From the NCBI RefSeq assembly GCF_000447205.1, contig NZ_AUWY01000042.1, positions 1 to 49,950 of the forward strand: a stretch of 49,950 nucleotides of DNA, read 5' to 3'. The first letter of the stretch is position 1; each line of letters begins with the position of its first letter. Below, piece after piece: positions 35,669 through 45,417 of this stretch. The notes under the pieces are model-generated. The model was given only the letters and a program-made list of their open reading frames with translations, did not search any database and was not told the DNA's origin. The DNA comes from Sphingobium ummariense RL-3 (lineage in GTDB: Bacteria > Pseudomonadota > Alphaproteobacteria > Sphingomonadales > Sphingomonadaceae). The position numbers were made by a program, and so were the translations under genes.

Positions 35669-36073
35669 TCACTGCTTGGCAGCAGCTTTTGCTTTGCGCG
35701 AAGCGGCCATAGCTTGACCACGCCTTTTTGCGTTCGCGACGAGTTCAGCAATCTGCGTGTCGAACTCTCCATTCAACACGGCTTCCTTGATCGCTGCATA
35801 CACGCCGTCAAACTTGTCAGCAGCGACGACAAACTGCGTGTCGCTGTCAACGAGCGTGAGGGCGCGATTGCCATAGCGAACGCAGAAGCGAACTTCGCTT
35901 CCTTTCTGAACGATGGCAGGGCGCTTCTTGGCGTTCTCGCCATTCTTGAAAGCGGCAAGCGCAACGTCCATTCCATTTGCGATGCGTTCAGCGGGCTTCA
36001 TCTGCACAGCGGCGGACTTGAATTCCACACTCTGAGCAGCAGGCTTGATAGCGGTCTTCCAATTTAAGGCCAC
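35669..36073 (-). CDS. Unknown basic protein divergent from the Type ISP gene
   Basis: 134 residues from the GTG start, which has AAAGGA seven bases upstream; the longer ATG frame (36100) lacks a site. I do not recognise the family. The chain reads ALNWKTAIKPAAQSVEF, a middle part KGSEVRFCVRYGNRALTLVD and a helical, strongly basic tail with AKRRGQAMAASRKAKAAAKQ. The basic tail suggests nucleic-acid binding. It is transcribed away from the restriction gene, sharing a 160-base intergenic region, so a regulatory or modulating role is conceivable. It ends at a terminator shared with the integrase. Confidence 0.65.
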   Translation of the reverse strand: MALNWKTAIKPAAQSVEFKSAAVQMKPAERIANGMDVALAAFKNGENAKKRPAIVQKGSEVRFCVRYGNRALTLVDSDTQFVVAADKFDGVYAAIKEAVLNGEFDTQIAELVANAKRRGQAMAASRKAKAAAKQ

Positions 36074-36233
36074 GGCATTTTCCTTTCGATTTCTTAGCAC
36101 TGCACGGCGACCTAAATTCGTCGTTCAGTCTGTCGATTAGAAAAGGCAGAGGCGCGCGCTGAAGGCAAAACGAACTGGCAGACGGCAATTTTTCGAGCTA
36201 CGTCACTAGGCGAACGAATGGGGAAATTGCATA

Positions 36234-39200
36234 ATGTCAGCGCTTGATCGTCTGTTGGCTTCGTATCGCGATGCGGCAGTCACAGAACGAGAAAAGGGTA
36301 CGTATTTTGAACGACTGGCAGTAGCGTATCTACGCAATGACCCTGTTCAAACCCAGCAGTTTAGCGAAGTCTGGCATTATGCTGATTGGGCGAAGGCGCA
36401 CGGCGCAGACGGGCGCGACACTGGCATTGATCTGGTGGCGAAGCTGCGCGACGAGGACGGCTTTGCTGCTATCCAGTGCAAATTCTATTCGCCCAAACAC
36501 ACAATACAGAAGAAGGACATAGACAGCTTTTTGTCTGCGTCTGCGAAGCCGCCATTTTTGCGGCGGGTGTTCATTGACACAACAGAGGTCAATTGGAGCG
36601 GCAACGCAGAGGACACGATACGCGATCAGCACATTCCAGTGGTGCGCGTGGGTTTGGACGCACTACGCGAAAGCGCGATTGACTGGAGCGCGTTTGAGGC
36701 AACGGCACAGGTCAAATTGCAGGCCAAGAAGGCGCTGCTGGAGCATCAAAAGCAAGCGCTGGAAGCGGTAGAGCGCGGATTTGCGGAATATGATCGCGGC
36801 AAGCTGCTGATGGCTTGCGGCACGGGCAAAACGTTCACGGCGCTTAAGATTGCAGAGCATTACGCTGGCAAGGGCAAGCGCGTGCTCTTTGTCGTTCCTT
36901 CATTGGCTTTGATTGCACAGACGGTAAGGGAGTGGACGAAGGACACGGGCACAGAATTGCGGTCGTTTGCGGTGTGCAGCGACGCACAGGTGGGCAAGCG
37001 GCGCAAGGACGCTGATGACGTAGCAGAGATTGAGGTGCACGAGCTGGAATTTCCAGCGACAACGCAACCAGCGAAGCTGGCACAGAAGGCGGGCAGCGTA
37101 GATGCTGAGCGGCTGACAGTCGTGTTCAGCACATATCAGAGCATCCCAGTGCTTACGGCGGCGCATCAGCACGGCTTGCCACAGTTCGATCTCATCATCT
37201 GCGACGAGGCGCACAGGACGACAGGCGCGACGATAGACGGCGAAGAGGCGAGCAACTTCGTCAAAATCCACGATAATCAATATGTTCAGGGCGCGAAGCG
37301 TCTGTATATGACTGCTACGCCGCGCATTTTTGGCGAGGGTGCCAGGGCAAAAGCGGCAGATGCGGCCGTGTCGCTTTGCGATATGGACGACGAAGCGATT
37401 TACGGTCCCACGTTCTTTACGCGCGGCTTTAGCTGGGCAGTGGAGAACGGACTGCTGACGGATTACAAGGTCATCGTTCTGGCAATGGACGAGGCGATCG
37501 TCAGTAAGAGTGTGCAGAGCAGGCTTGCAGATGCTGGTAACGAACTACAGCTTGACGACGCGACGAAGATCGTGGGCTGCTACAAGGCGCTGTTGAAGCA
37601 GGGCGATGCAGACGGCTTTGGTGCAGACGCACAGGCGATGCGGCGTGCAATCGCGTTTTGTAAGGACATTCGTTCCAGCAAGCTGATCGCGCGCGAGTTT
37701 GGCGCGGTGGTGGACGAATTCAACGAGGCAAGCGCGAACGAGGCAGACAGGGACAATGCAGTGCGCTGCGATGTGCAGCACGTGGACGGCACGTTCAACG
37801 CGAAAACGCGCGGCGAACTGCTGAACTGGCTAAGCGATGATGTTGACGATCACCACTGCAAAATCCTGAGCAACGCACGTTGCTTGAGTGAAGGCGTTGA
37901 TGTCCCTGCACTTGATGCCATTATGTTTCTGCATCCACGAAAGTCGCAGATTGACGTGGTGCAGAGCGTTGGGCGCGTGATGCGACGGGCAGCGGGCAAG
38001 AAGCTTGGCTACGTCATTCTTCCTGTGGTCATTCCAGCAGGCAAAGCGCCAGAAGAAGCGCTGAACGAGAACGAACGCTACAAGGTTGTATGGCAAATCC
38101 TGAACGCACTAAGGGCGCACGATGACCGTTTTGATGCGACGATCAACAAGCTTGAGTTGAGCAACGACGCGGGCGGCAGGATTGAGGTCATAGCGGTTGC
38201 GGAAAATCTGCCAGCGCAACGCACTGGCGAGAGCAACGGCATTGGCATTGGCCACGGTGGCGAAGGCGATGAACGCAAGCGTGATGCACAGACGCGGCCA
38301 GAGGAACAGCTAAACTTTATCCTTGATGAGTTTCCAGCGGCTATACGCGCAAAGATCGTGCAGAAGTGCGGGTCGCGCACGTATTGGGAAACGTGGGCCA
38401 AGGACATTGGCGACATTGCGAAGGCGCACATTGCGCGCATCAAGGCAGCGTTGGAAACAGGTGACAAGGAACGCGCTGTCTTTGAGGAATTCCTGGCTGA
38501 AATCCGTGACGATCTAAACGGCAGCGTTACGAGGGATGAGGCGATTGAGATGCTGGCGCAGCATCTTGTCACGAAACCTGTTTTTGATGCGCTGTTTGAA
38601 GGCTACGATTTCGCAGCGCATAATCCAGTTTCACAGGCAATGCAGAACGTGCTTGCTGTACTGGAACCCCAAAATATCCAAAAAGAAGCAGCTTCGCTTG
38701 AAAGCTTCTACGATAGCGTGAAGCGGCGAGCGAGCGGCATTGATAACGCAGAAGGCAAGCAGAAGATTATCGTGGAACTCTACGATAAATTCTTCAAAAC
38801 CGCTTTCCCCAAACTCACGGAAAAGTTGGGCATCGTTTACACACCTGTTGAGGTCGTGGATTTCATCATTCATTCCGTGAACGACATTCTGCAACAGGAG
38901 TTTGGGCAGACGCTGGGCAGCGAAGACGTCCATATTCTCGATCCATTTACGGGGACAGGCACGTTCATCACGCGCTTGCTGCAAAGCGGCCTGATTTCAG
39001 CGGACGAGCTTGAGCGAAAATACAGGCAGGAGATACACGCTAACGAAATCGTGCTGCTGGCCTACTACATTGCGGCGATCAACATTGAAGCGGTCTATCA
39101 CACGCTTTCTGGTAATCCATACGAACCGTTTGAAGGCATCTGCCTGACGGACACGTTCAAGATGTATGAGAGCGAGGATATGGTCGCGGCGCTGATGCAG

Positions 39201-39505
39201 GACAACAGCGCACGACGCACGCGGCAGAAGGCGTTGGACATTCGCGTGGTGCTTGGCAATCCACCGTATAATGTGAGCGACACGGGCGCTGACTATCCGC
39301 ATTTGAACAAGCGCATTGCGGATACATATGCAAGGCATACGACAGCGACGAACAAGAACTCGCTATACGACAGCTATGTTCAGGCTATGCGCTGGGCGAG
39401 CGACAGGATTGGCGATAGCGGCGTCATTGGCTTTGTGACGAACGGCGGTTGGCTGGACGGCAATGCGATGAACGGGCTGCGTAAATGTCTGCGTGACGAG
39501 TTTAG
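36234..39505 (+). pseudogene. Type ISP-like restriction-modification-helicase, N-terminal part (split by IS1380)
   Basis: With the C-terminal part at 41158-42733 this is one 1615-residue reading frame interrupted by an insertion sequence. N-terminal Mrr-like nuclease: DTGIDL (Asp ~66) and IQCKFY (Q81, K83). SF2 helicase: Walker A MACGTGKT ~193-200, DEAH ~324-327, QSVGRVMRR later. Methyltransferase: motif I LDPFTGTGTF ~902-911 and motif IV NPPY ~1008. Type ISP enzymes recognise, methylate and translocate-cleave DNA as one polypeptide. Insertion falls at codon 1091 after DEFS, so the target-recognition end is lost and restriction is expected to be inactive. Confidence 0.85.
39502..39505 (+). 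repeat. IS1380 target duplication (left), TTAG
   Basis: TTAG borders the IS on the left and is repeated at 41154-41157. Removing the IS and one TTAG restores the reading frame across EFSSIYVF. Confidence 0.85.
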
Positions 39506-41153
39506 CCCGGCTTATTCATCGGGCTCAGTCAGCAGGGTTGGCGGGAGTGGTGTAAGCGATTGCTTTGATGTAGGAAAATGGGTGTCTAGACCAGTCCTGC
39601 AGCGAGGCAATTTATGCCACGGGCCACACCCGCCGGGAGCGATGATAGCGCGCCGGGATTTTCGTTTCCAGCGATCGGGCGCAAGAAGATCACAGCCGCG
39701 TTCGACGGAGGTCGGCTCACCTCGGATGGCGGTGTTCTGCTGCTGGCACAGGCCGAGCGCGCGATGGGGCTTTGCCGGCGGCTTGCGGCTTGCATTGCCG
39801 ATCCGCGGGACCCTGTGCGGGTGATCCATCGCCTTGATGACATCCTGCGTGCCCGGGTGTTCGCGATCGCCTGCGGCTATGAAGACGCCGATGATCTCGA
39901 CGCTCTGCGCGACGATCCGGGCTTCCGTCTGGCGCTGGGCAAGCTGCCGGGATCGGGCGCGGGGCTGGCCAGCCAACCGACGATGAGCCGGTGGGAAAAT
40001 GCGCCGACCACACGCGAACTGGCCAGGATGATGGCCGCGATGATCGACATCTACTGCACCAGCTACCCCGCCGCGCCGGCGGCGGTGACGCTGGATATCG
40101 ATGACACCTGTGACGTTGTTCATGGCTATCAGCAGCTCTCCTTCTGGAACGGGCATCATGGCGAGCGCTGCTTCCTGCCGATCCATGTCTACGACACTGC
40201 CACCGGCCGACCGGTGGCGATGCTGCTGCGCACCGGCAAGACACCGTCGGGCGCCGAAGCTGCCGGCCACATCCGGCGCCTGGTGCGCCATCTGCGCCGG
40301 CACTGGCCCGAAACGCACATCACCATCCGCGGCGACGGGCACTATGGCCGGCCCGAGGTCATGGCCTTCTGCGAGGCGGCCGGCGTCGACTACGTGTTCG
40401 GCCTGCCGACCAACGCCGCGCTGCGTGCTGATCCCGAAATCGTCGCTGCCGCCGATGCCTGCGCGGTTAAGCGGGCTCAGCGCCAATATCCGGTCCTGCG
40501 CAACTATGCCGAGACCCGCTACGGCGCGAAGAGCTGGAAGTGCCAGCGCCGCGTCGTCGCCCGGATCGAGGCCAGCACGCTGGGCATGGACATCCGCTAT
40601 GTCGTCACCTCGCTGGCCGAAGGTTCGGCTGAGCATATCTACGACACCCTCTACTGCGCGCGCGGCAACGCCGAGAACCTGATCAAGCGCCACAAGACCC
40701 AGCTTGCCAGCGATCGTACCTCGTGCCGCTCAGCCAATGCCAACCAGATGCGCCTCATCCTGCACACCGCCGCCTACTGGCTCGTGTGGCGCATCCAGCA
40801 GGAAATCCCGAAGGCTGCCGCGCTCGCCACCGCCGAGTTCGCAACGCTGCGCCTGCGGTTGCTCAAGGTCGCCGCCCGCGTCATCGAAACCGCTACGCGC
40901 ATCCGCGTCGCCTTCGCGTCAGCCTGTCCCGATGCCAGCCTGTTCAGAACCATTGCCACCGGCCTCCGGCCGGCACCCACATAACCAGCGCGGCAGTGCC
41001 GCCCAAAGCCCGAGCCCTCGTCCTTCAACCTCGAAAAGCCCATCGATCCTGACGCGGTGAAAAAAACCGCCGGAGGAGCTTGCTCTGATCACCCGACGAC
41101 CGACAAACCATGCTCGCACGAACCCGGAGCGGAGGCCTCATGAATAGTGCGGG
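39506..41153 (+). mobile_element. IS1380-family insertion sequence (1648 bp)
   Basis: Imperfect terminal inverted repeats: CCCGGCTTATTCAT (39506-39519) and, read inward from the right, CCCGCACTATTCAT (41140-41153). Flanked by TTAG duplications, the usual 4-base size for this family. GC-rich, unlike the island around it but like the host, so it probably entered after the element. It carries one transposase gene. About 160 bases at the right end hold no gene. Confidence 0.85.
39614..40984 (+). CDS. IS1380-family transposase
   Basis: 456 residues with the DDE layout of this family: TLDIDDTCDVVHGYQQLSFW, then HITIRGDGHYGRPEVMAF and a Glu in RGNAENLIKRHKTQLASD. Length is typical (430-470). The gene appears intact, so the copy may still move. 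Start ATG lies 108 bases inside the left end. Confidence 0.88.
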   Translation: MPRATPAGSDDSAPGFSFPAIGRKKITAAFDGGRLTSDGGVLLLAQAERAMGLCRRLAACIADPRDPVRVIHRLDDILRARVFAIACGYEDADDLDALRDDPGFRLALGKLPGSGAGLASQPTMSRWENAPTTRELARMMAAMIDIYCTSYPAAPAAVTLDIDDTCDVVHGYQQLSFWNGHHGERCFLPIHVYDTATGRPVAMLLRTGKTPSGAEAAGHIRRLVRHLRRHWPETHITIRGDGHYGRPEVMAFCEAAGVDYVFGLPTNAALRADPEIVAAADACAVKRAQRQYPVLRNYAETRYGAKSWKCQRRVVARIEASTLGMDIRYVVTSLAEGSAEHIYDTLYCARGNAENLIKRHKTQLASDRTSCRSANANQMRLILHTAAYWLVWRIQQEIPKAAALATAEFATLRLRLLKVAARVIETATRIRVAFASACPDASLFRTIATGLRPAPT

Positions 41154-41157
41154 TTAG
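41154..41157 (+). repeat. IS1380 target duplication (right), TTAG
   Basis: Matches the left copy at 39502-39505. Confidence 0.85.
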
Positions 41158-42733
41158 CAGCATCTACGTGTTCAATCTGCGTGGTAATCAGCGCACGAGT
41201 GGCGAGCTTTCCAAACGCGAAGGCGGAAAGATTTTTGGACAAGGCAGCAGGGCACCAGTTGCGATCTCGTTCCTTGTCAAAAATCCAAACGCAGCAGATA
41301 CAGGGCAGATTTTTTATCACGACATTGGCGACTATCTGACGCGAGAGCAGAAGCTGGAAAAAGTGGCTGCGTTTGGTTCCGTGGTTGGATTGCGTGATGC
41401 AGGCAAGTGGGCAGAGATCGTGCCTGACGAGCACAACGATTGGATCACACAACGCGATGCAAACTTTGATCGTTATGTTCAGCTTGGAAACAAGGACGAC
41501 AAAACGGCGATAACCGTCTTTGAGACATATTCGCGTGGCATAGAAACTGGTCGCGATGCTTGGGTGATAAACTCATCCAAGCAAAAAGTTGTCGAAAATT
41601 GTTATTCGACAATTGCGGTGTATAACGACGAAAAAAGGCGTCTGCAGGAAATATTTAATCAAGGGAAGTTTGATCACAGATCAGCGCGGCCGCATCTTCT
41701 AAATGACGAAACGCAAATTAGCTGGACGCGCAGCTTGATAAATGACTTGCTTAAATCCAAAGACGTAAGCTTGCATCGTGAACACGTGGTGCAGTGCGTG
41801 GCGAAACCGTTTACGATGCAATGGCTGTATTTTGATAAGCATCTGAACCACGAACGCGGCCAGTTGCCAAGGATGTTCCCAGGCGGTGAGACCAAAAATC
41901 TCGCGATATGGGTCACAGGCGTTGGGGCAACGGTTCCGTTTGCTTGCTACATCAGCGGGCACGTCCCATCACGCGAAGGCCCCAGCAGCACGCAATGTTT
42001 TCCGCTGCGGATTTACGATGCACGAGAAGACGACGAGGATCAGGACGAGCTATTTTCCGCTGGTGCATCTGCAAATGCGACCGTTGCGCGAGACGGAATA
42101 ACGGATGCAGGCTTGCAGCACTTTCAAACTGCTTATCCCAACGCAAAAATATCGAAGGAAGACATCTTCTATTATGTCTATGGCTTGTTGCACAGCGAGG
42201 AATATCGTGAGCGCTTTGCGGACAATCTGAGCAAGCAGCTACCACGCATTCCTACGGTCAAGCAGGAAGCGGATTTCTGGACGTTTGTAGAGGCGGGACG
42301 CAAGCTGGGCGATCTGCACGTGAACTACGAAACCGTTGAACCTTATGCAGTGACATACAAGGAAGGTGATCTGCGGCTTGCTAATGTTGCTGACCCAATA
42401 GCTTTTTATCGGGTTGAGCAGATGAAGTTTGCGGGCAAGCGGCCAAATCTGGACAAAACGACAGTCATCTACAATCCCAACATCACGATGACGAACATTC
42501 CGTTGGAAGCTTACGAATACGTGGTGAACGGCAAGAGCGCGCTGGATTGGGTGATGGAACGGCAGTGCGTGAAAACGGACAAGGCGAGCGGCATTGTGAA
42601 CGACGCGAACGATTATGCGAACGAGACGATGCACAATCCAGCTTATCCATTGGAATTGTTCCAGCGGGTCATCACGGTAAGCTTGGAAACGATGAAGATC
42701 GTGCGTTCGCTGCCAAAGCTTGAAATTGACTGA
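41158..42733 (+). pseudogene. Type ISP-like enzyme, C-terminal part (target recognition region)
   Basis: About 525 residues that continue SSIYVFNLRGNQRTSGELSK directly from the N-terminal fragment once the IS is removed. It contains the rest of the methyltransferase and the specificity (TRD) region, ending MKIVRSLPKLEID. A GTG inside the IS end (41147) keeps a frame open but no ribosome site is obvious, so it is probably not expressed as a separate protein. Note that the helicase-nuclease part could still be made and be toxic or useful without methylation. Confidence 0.85.
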
Positions 42734-42768
42734 CGGACTTACGGGCGCAAACAGGAAAGGAAATCGTA

Positions 42769-42960
42769 GTGGCTACACTGGCAGAACTGCTGAAGCAGAA
42801 GGACGAACTTGAAAAGAAGATTGAAGCGGCGCGCAATGTGGAACGCGAAGGCGTGATTTTGCAGATCGTGGAAACGTGCAAGGCACACGGCATCAAGTTT
42901 TCTGATCTCAAACCATATATGACGAAACCACGTGCGAAGCGTGGTGCTAAGACAGCCTGA
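42769..42960 (+). CDS. Short H-NS-family-like protein lacking the DNA-binding tail
   Basis: 63 residues from a GTG start with AGGAAAGG upstream. The N-terminus MATLAELLKQKDELEKKIEA closely resembles the oligomerisation end of beta-proteobacterial H-NS proteins, continuing ARNVEREGVILQIVETCKAHGIKFSDLKPY. The conserved C-terminal H-NS DNA-binding motif (WSGRGR type) is absent; instead a short basic KPRAKRGAKTA tail. It begins 35 bases after the restriction gene and may be cotranscribed. It could act as an H-NS-like silencer or as a dominant-negative truncation, as with H-NST-type proteins. Similarity is judged by eye. Confidence 0.6.
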   Translation: MATLAELLKQKDELEKKIEAARNVEREGVILQIVETCKAHGIKFSDLKPYMTKPRAKRGAKTA

Positions 42961-43037
42961 AATCGTGATGGTGCGTGATGGCAACGGATGATGGACGCAC
43001 GGCTAAGCTAGGGCGCAACAGTCGTAACTGGGTAAAC

Positions 43038-43140
43038 GCTAATGTGACGGCGAAAAACCGCGCAGCGAATGTCACATTTAGGTCGATTTCCAACTTTTGC
43101 GACAGCAGACAGTTTGGGTCTTAGAGGCTAATGTGACGAG
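43038..43140. repeat. Repeats upstream of the serine recombinase (res-like)
   Basis: GCTAATGTGACG at 43038-43049 and again at 43127-43138, with an inverted AATGTCACATT at 43068-43078. A further AATGTGACGG lies at 44679-44688. The arrangement, just before a resolvase gene, suits recombination or operator sites for it. Confidence 0.5.
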
Positions 43141-43145
43141 GAAAT

Positions 43146-43691
43146 ATGCTTGTAGGGTATGCACGTGTTAGCACAACTGGGCAGAGCTTGGATGTGCAGC
43201 TAGGCGAGCTTGCAGCGCACGGCTGCGAACGCATCTTTGAGGACAAGGCGACGGGCACGAATTGCGAACGCGCTGGACTGATTGAGATGATGGGCTTCGT
43301 GCGTGAAGGTGATACCATTATCGTTAGCAGGCTTGATCGTTTTGCACGGTCGCTGAGCGATCTATTCCAGTTACTAGACCAGCTAGCGAACAAAGGTGTT
43401 GCGTTTCAATGCGTGCATCAGAACATTGACACGAGCAGCAGCACGGGAAAGCTGACGCTGGCGATCTTGGGTGCTGTAGCAGAGTTTGAAAACGATTTGC
43501 GGCGCGAGCGACAGCGCGAAGGCATTGCGAGAGCAAAGTCCAATGGCGTTTATAAGGGACGCAAGGCGACAGTGAGCGTGGAGCGCGTGCAAGAGCTGCT
43601 GGCGAACGGTATGGGCATCAGTGAGATTGCGCGACAGCTTGGTTGCCACCGTCAGACTGTATATCGTTTGAAGGTATCATCGCACTGCTAA
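43146..43691 (+). CDS. Serine recombinase (resolvase/invertase)
   Basis: 181 residues. Catalytic Ser in GYARVSTTGQSLDVQL, the Arg cluster in VSRLDRFARSLSDL, the long helix E region (GAVAEFENDLRRERQREGI) and a C-terminal helix-turn-helix (GMGISEIARQLGCHRQTVYRL). Small serine recombinases of the Tn3/Hin/Gin type resolve cointegrates or invert segments. Its 3' end overlaps the opposite-strand gene by 74 bases. The repeats just upstream are possible sites. Confidence 0.9.
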   Translation: MLVGYARVSTTGQSLDVQLGELAAHGCERIFEDKATGTNCERAGLIEMMGFVREGDTIIVSRLDRFARSLSDLFQLLDQLANKGVAFQCVHQNIDTSSSTGKLTLAILGAVAEFENDLRRERQREGIARAKSNGVYKGRKATVSVERVQELLANGMGISEIARQLGCHRQTVYRLKVSSHC

Positions 43692-44595
43692 CGGCAAGCA
43701 GCTCGTTAAACGCAGAACCAAGCGTTGCCTTGATGTTTGGCTGGTTGCCTTTGGGCTTTTGCTCTTGATGGTCAAATGGGCGTGGATCAAGATCAGCGGA
43801 AACGAGCATAGCGAGATACAGGCTATCGTCAGGCTTCTGATGCACGGTGAGCACGATTACACCACCAAGAGTTGGCGCTTTTAATCCCTTGGGATCGCTT
43901 TCGTGGTGCAGCAGGCCATAGCGTAGCGACATACCTTGCGGCTTGAGCTGTTTCCTGATGCTTTCCACGTTTGCGAGGAGAGCGGCACTGTTGGTTTGGT
44001 CTGTTGCTCTGTCCAATTTTGCTTTCGCGGCGAACCAGTCACTTTCAAACACGACGCGCTCTTTTTCGCTGCTATCGCCATAATCCAAATTTCCGCTAAG
44101 CGCTGATCCTTTTTTCCAAAGACTGAGCGTGATAGTGCCTCGACGAGATAATGCTTGGGGCACGATGGTCTGCACGACTGGCGATTGAACGTGGCCAGGT
44201 TGAACTGCTGGCGCTGGCGCTGGCGCAGTAGTTGCGATTGCAAGGCCAGCGCGGTTTGCAGCTTCAATGGCGACGGCTTCAAGCGTGCCATAGTGCGAAA
44301 CCAGCGCGACCCAGTTTGCATCTACAGCACTTGGTTTGATCTTGCTGCGCCAATATTCCAAAGCATTGCGTGTTAGCACGATTGGAGGCTGGTGGACGGG
44401 CAACGTCATTTGCAGATGCATATTGATGTTGGTGATAAAGTGGATTTGCTGCTTAGGCGTCAGCGAGCGTTTTGAAACGAGAATGTCGAAGAATTGCTGC
44501 ATAACGTTTGCGGTCATCTTACCGCGCTTTGTCTGCTGATTCTGTTGCTGAATGACCTTGCTTGCAAGTGAAAGCCACGGTGTTGCTTTTGCCAT
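43618..44595 (-). CDS. Unknown protein, 325 residues, island gene
   Basis: Not recognised. Start ATG gives MAKATPWLSLASKVIQQQNQ with an AGGA eight or nine bases upstream; the 22 residues ahead in the longer frame are basic and less likely. The N-terminal part (residues ~1-110) is helical and Gln-rich; an Ala/Pro linker (TTAPAPAPAVQPG) follows at ~125; the C-terminal domain (~150-290) is beta-rich with GTITLSLWKKG, SLRYGLLHHE and GGVIVLTVHQKPDDSLYLAML. Two-domain architecture with a linker recalls regulatory or replication-type proteins, but nothing is proven. It overlaps the recombinase tail by 74 bases on the opposite strand. Confidence 0.6.
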   Translation of the reverse strand: MAKATPWLSLASKVIQQQNQQTKRGKMTANVMQQFFDILVSKRSLTPKQQIHFITNINMHLQMTLPVHQPPIVLTRNALEYWRSKIKPSAVDANWVALVSHYGTLEAVAIEAANRAGLAIATTAPAPAPAVQPGHVQSPVVQTIVPQALSRRGTITLSLWKKGSALSGNLDYGDSSEKERVVFESDWFAAKAKLDRATDQTNSAALLANVESIRKQLKPQGMSLRYGLLHHESDPKGLKAPTLGGVIVLTVHQKPDDSLYLAMLVSADLDPRPFDHQEQKPKGNQPNIKATLGSAFNELLAVSSAMIPSNDIQSDGGNQAVAQSH

Positions 44596-45088
44596 ATGAT
44601 GTATCCTGTTTTTTGTTCTTTTTATCGTTTTCCGCTGGTTGCTGTCAGCGCGCTTGCTCAATTGCGTTGCTGGGGATCAATGTGACGGGGCAACATAGAA
44701 ACCGTGGTCAGCAACGATGGGTTGAACAAAACCCCGTCACGATTTATTTAGTCGCCATCGATTTGAATTCTTTGTGGTGCGTGCCAGCTTGACCTTTGGA
44801 TGCTATGATCGCGAAGCTTGCACGTGAGGCATCCACAACGGGTTAACAAACAAGCAGAAAACCAGCAGAAAACCCGGTTTTTACCCGCAAGGAACCCGTT
44901 TTTTACCAGCAGCGAACCAGTCAGTCACACGTAGAATTGCGCTAGAAGCGTCGGAAATGCGTGGTTTTCGAAGCCTATAATATAGGATAATATAGGATAA
45001 AATAGATAATAATATTCGCGCGATAGCGCTCCATTTGTTCCTATTTGATTTTTAATTAGCAAGCTGCGCTTGCGCGAATTGCGGCAAT
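44596..45088. other. AT-rich repeat-containing intergenic region
   Basis: No gene I can support. It holds AATGTGACGG (44679), overlapping repeats built on CAGCAGAAAACCCG and ACCCGTTTTTTACC (44850-44920), and a tandem decamer TATAGGATAA at 44981-44990 and 44991-45000 with a degenerate third copy after it. Such AT-rich direct repeats can mark a replication origin or a regulator binding site. With 46332-46600, now on the other side of the IS3 element, it would have formed one ~760-base gap. Confidence 0.4.
45085..45088 (+). repeat. IS3 target duplication (left), CAAT
   Basis: CAAT on the left, repeated at 46328-46331. Confidence 0.8.
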
Positions 45089-45150
45089 TGACGTGAGCCC
45101 CTGAAATGTGACCGATTTTAGGTAGAGTCCGACGAAAGGAGTCGGACGGA

Positions 45151-45417
45151 ATGAAGCGCAGCAGGTTCAGCGAAGAGCAGATCATCGCGATCTTGAAGGA
45201 GCAGGAGGCTGGCATGGCGACGGCAGATGTGTGCCGGCGTCACGGGATCAGCTCTGCGACGTTCTACAAATGGAAGTCGAAATATGGCGGGCTAGAGGTG
45301 TCGGAGGCCCGGCGCCTGCGGACGCTGGAGGAGGAGAACTCCCGGCTGAAGAAGCTACTGGCCGAGGCGATGCTCGACAATGTCGTATTGAAGGATCTGG
45401 CGTCAAAAAAATGGTGA
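45151..45417 (+). CDS. IS3-family transposase OrfA
   Basis: 88 residues: helix-turn-helix ([37 protein letters not shown]) and a leucine-rich coiled coil ([20 protein letters not shown]). It ends SKKW just after the A7 run, where ribosomes can slip by one base to give the OrfAB transposase. Confidence 0.9.
   Translation: MKRSRFSEEQIIAILKEQEAGMATADVCRRHGISSATFYKWKSKYGGLEVSEARRLRTLEEENSRLKKLLAEAMLDNVVLKDLASKKW

Noticed and set aside
39505..39824. Read-through of the Type ISP fragment into the IS as a real C-terminus
   Set aside because: The added ~106 residues are antiphase translation of IS sequence; the true continuation is found after the IS.
44562..44792. Plus-strand frame of 76 residues in the gap before the IS3 element
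   Set aside because: It overlaps the start of the 325-residue gene, has no ribosome site and shows no protein-like pattern.
44850..44925. Short repeats taken as a CRISPR array
   Set aside because: Units are short, unequal and without unique spacers of constant length.
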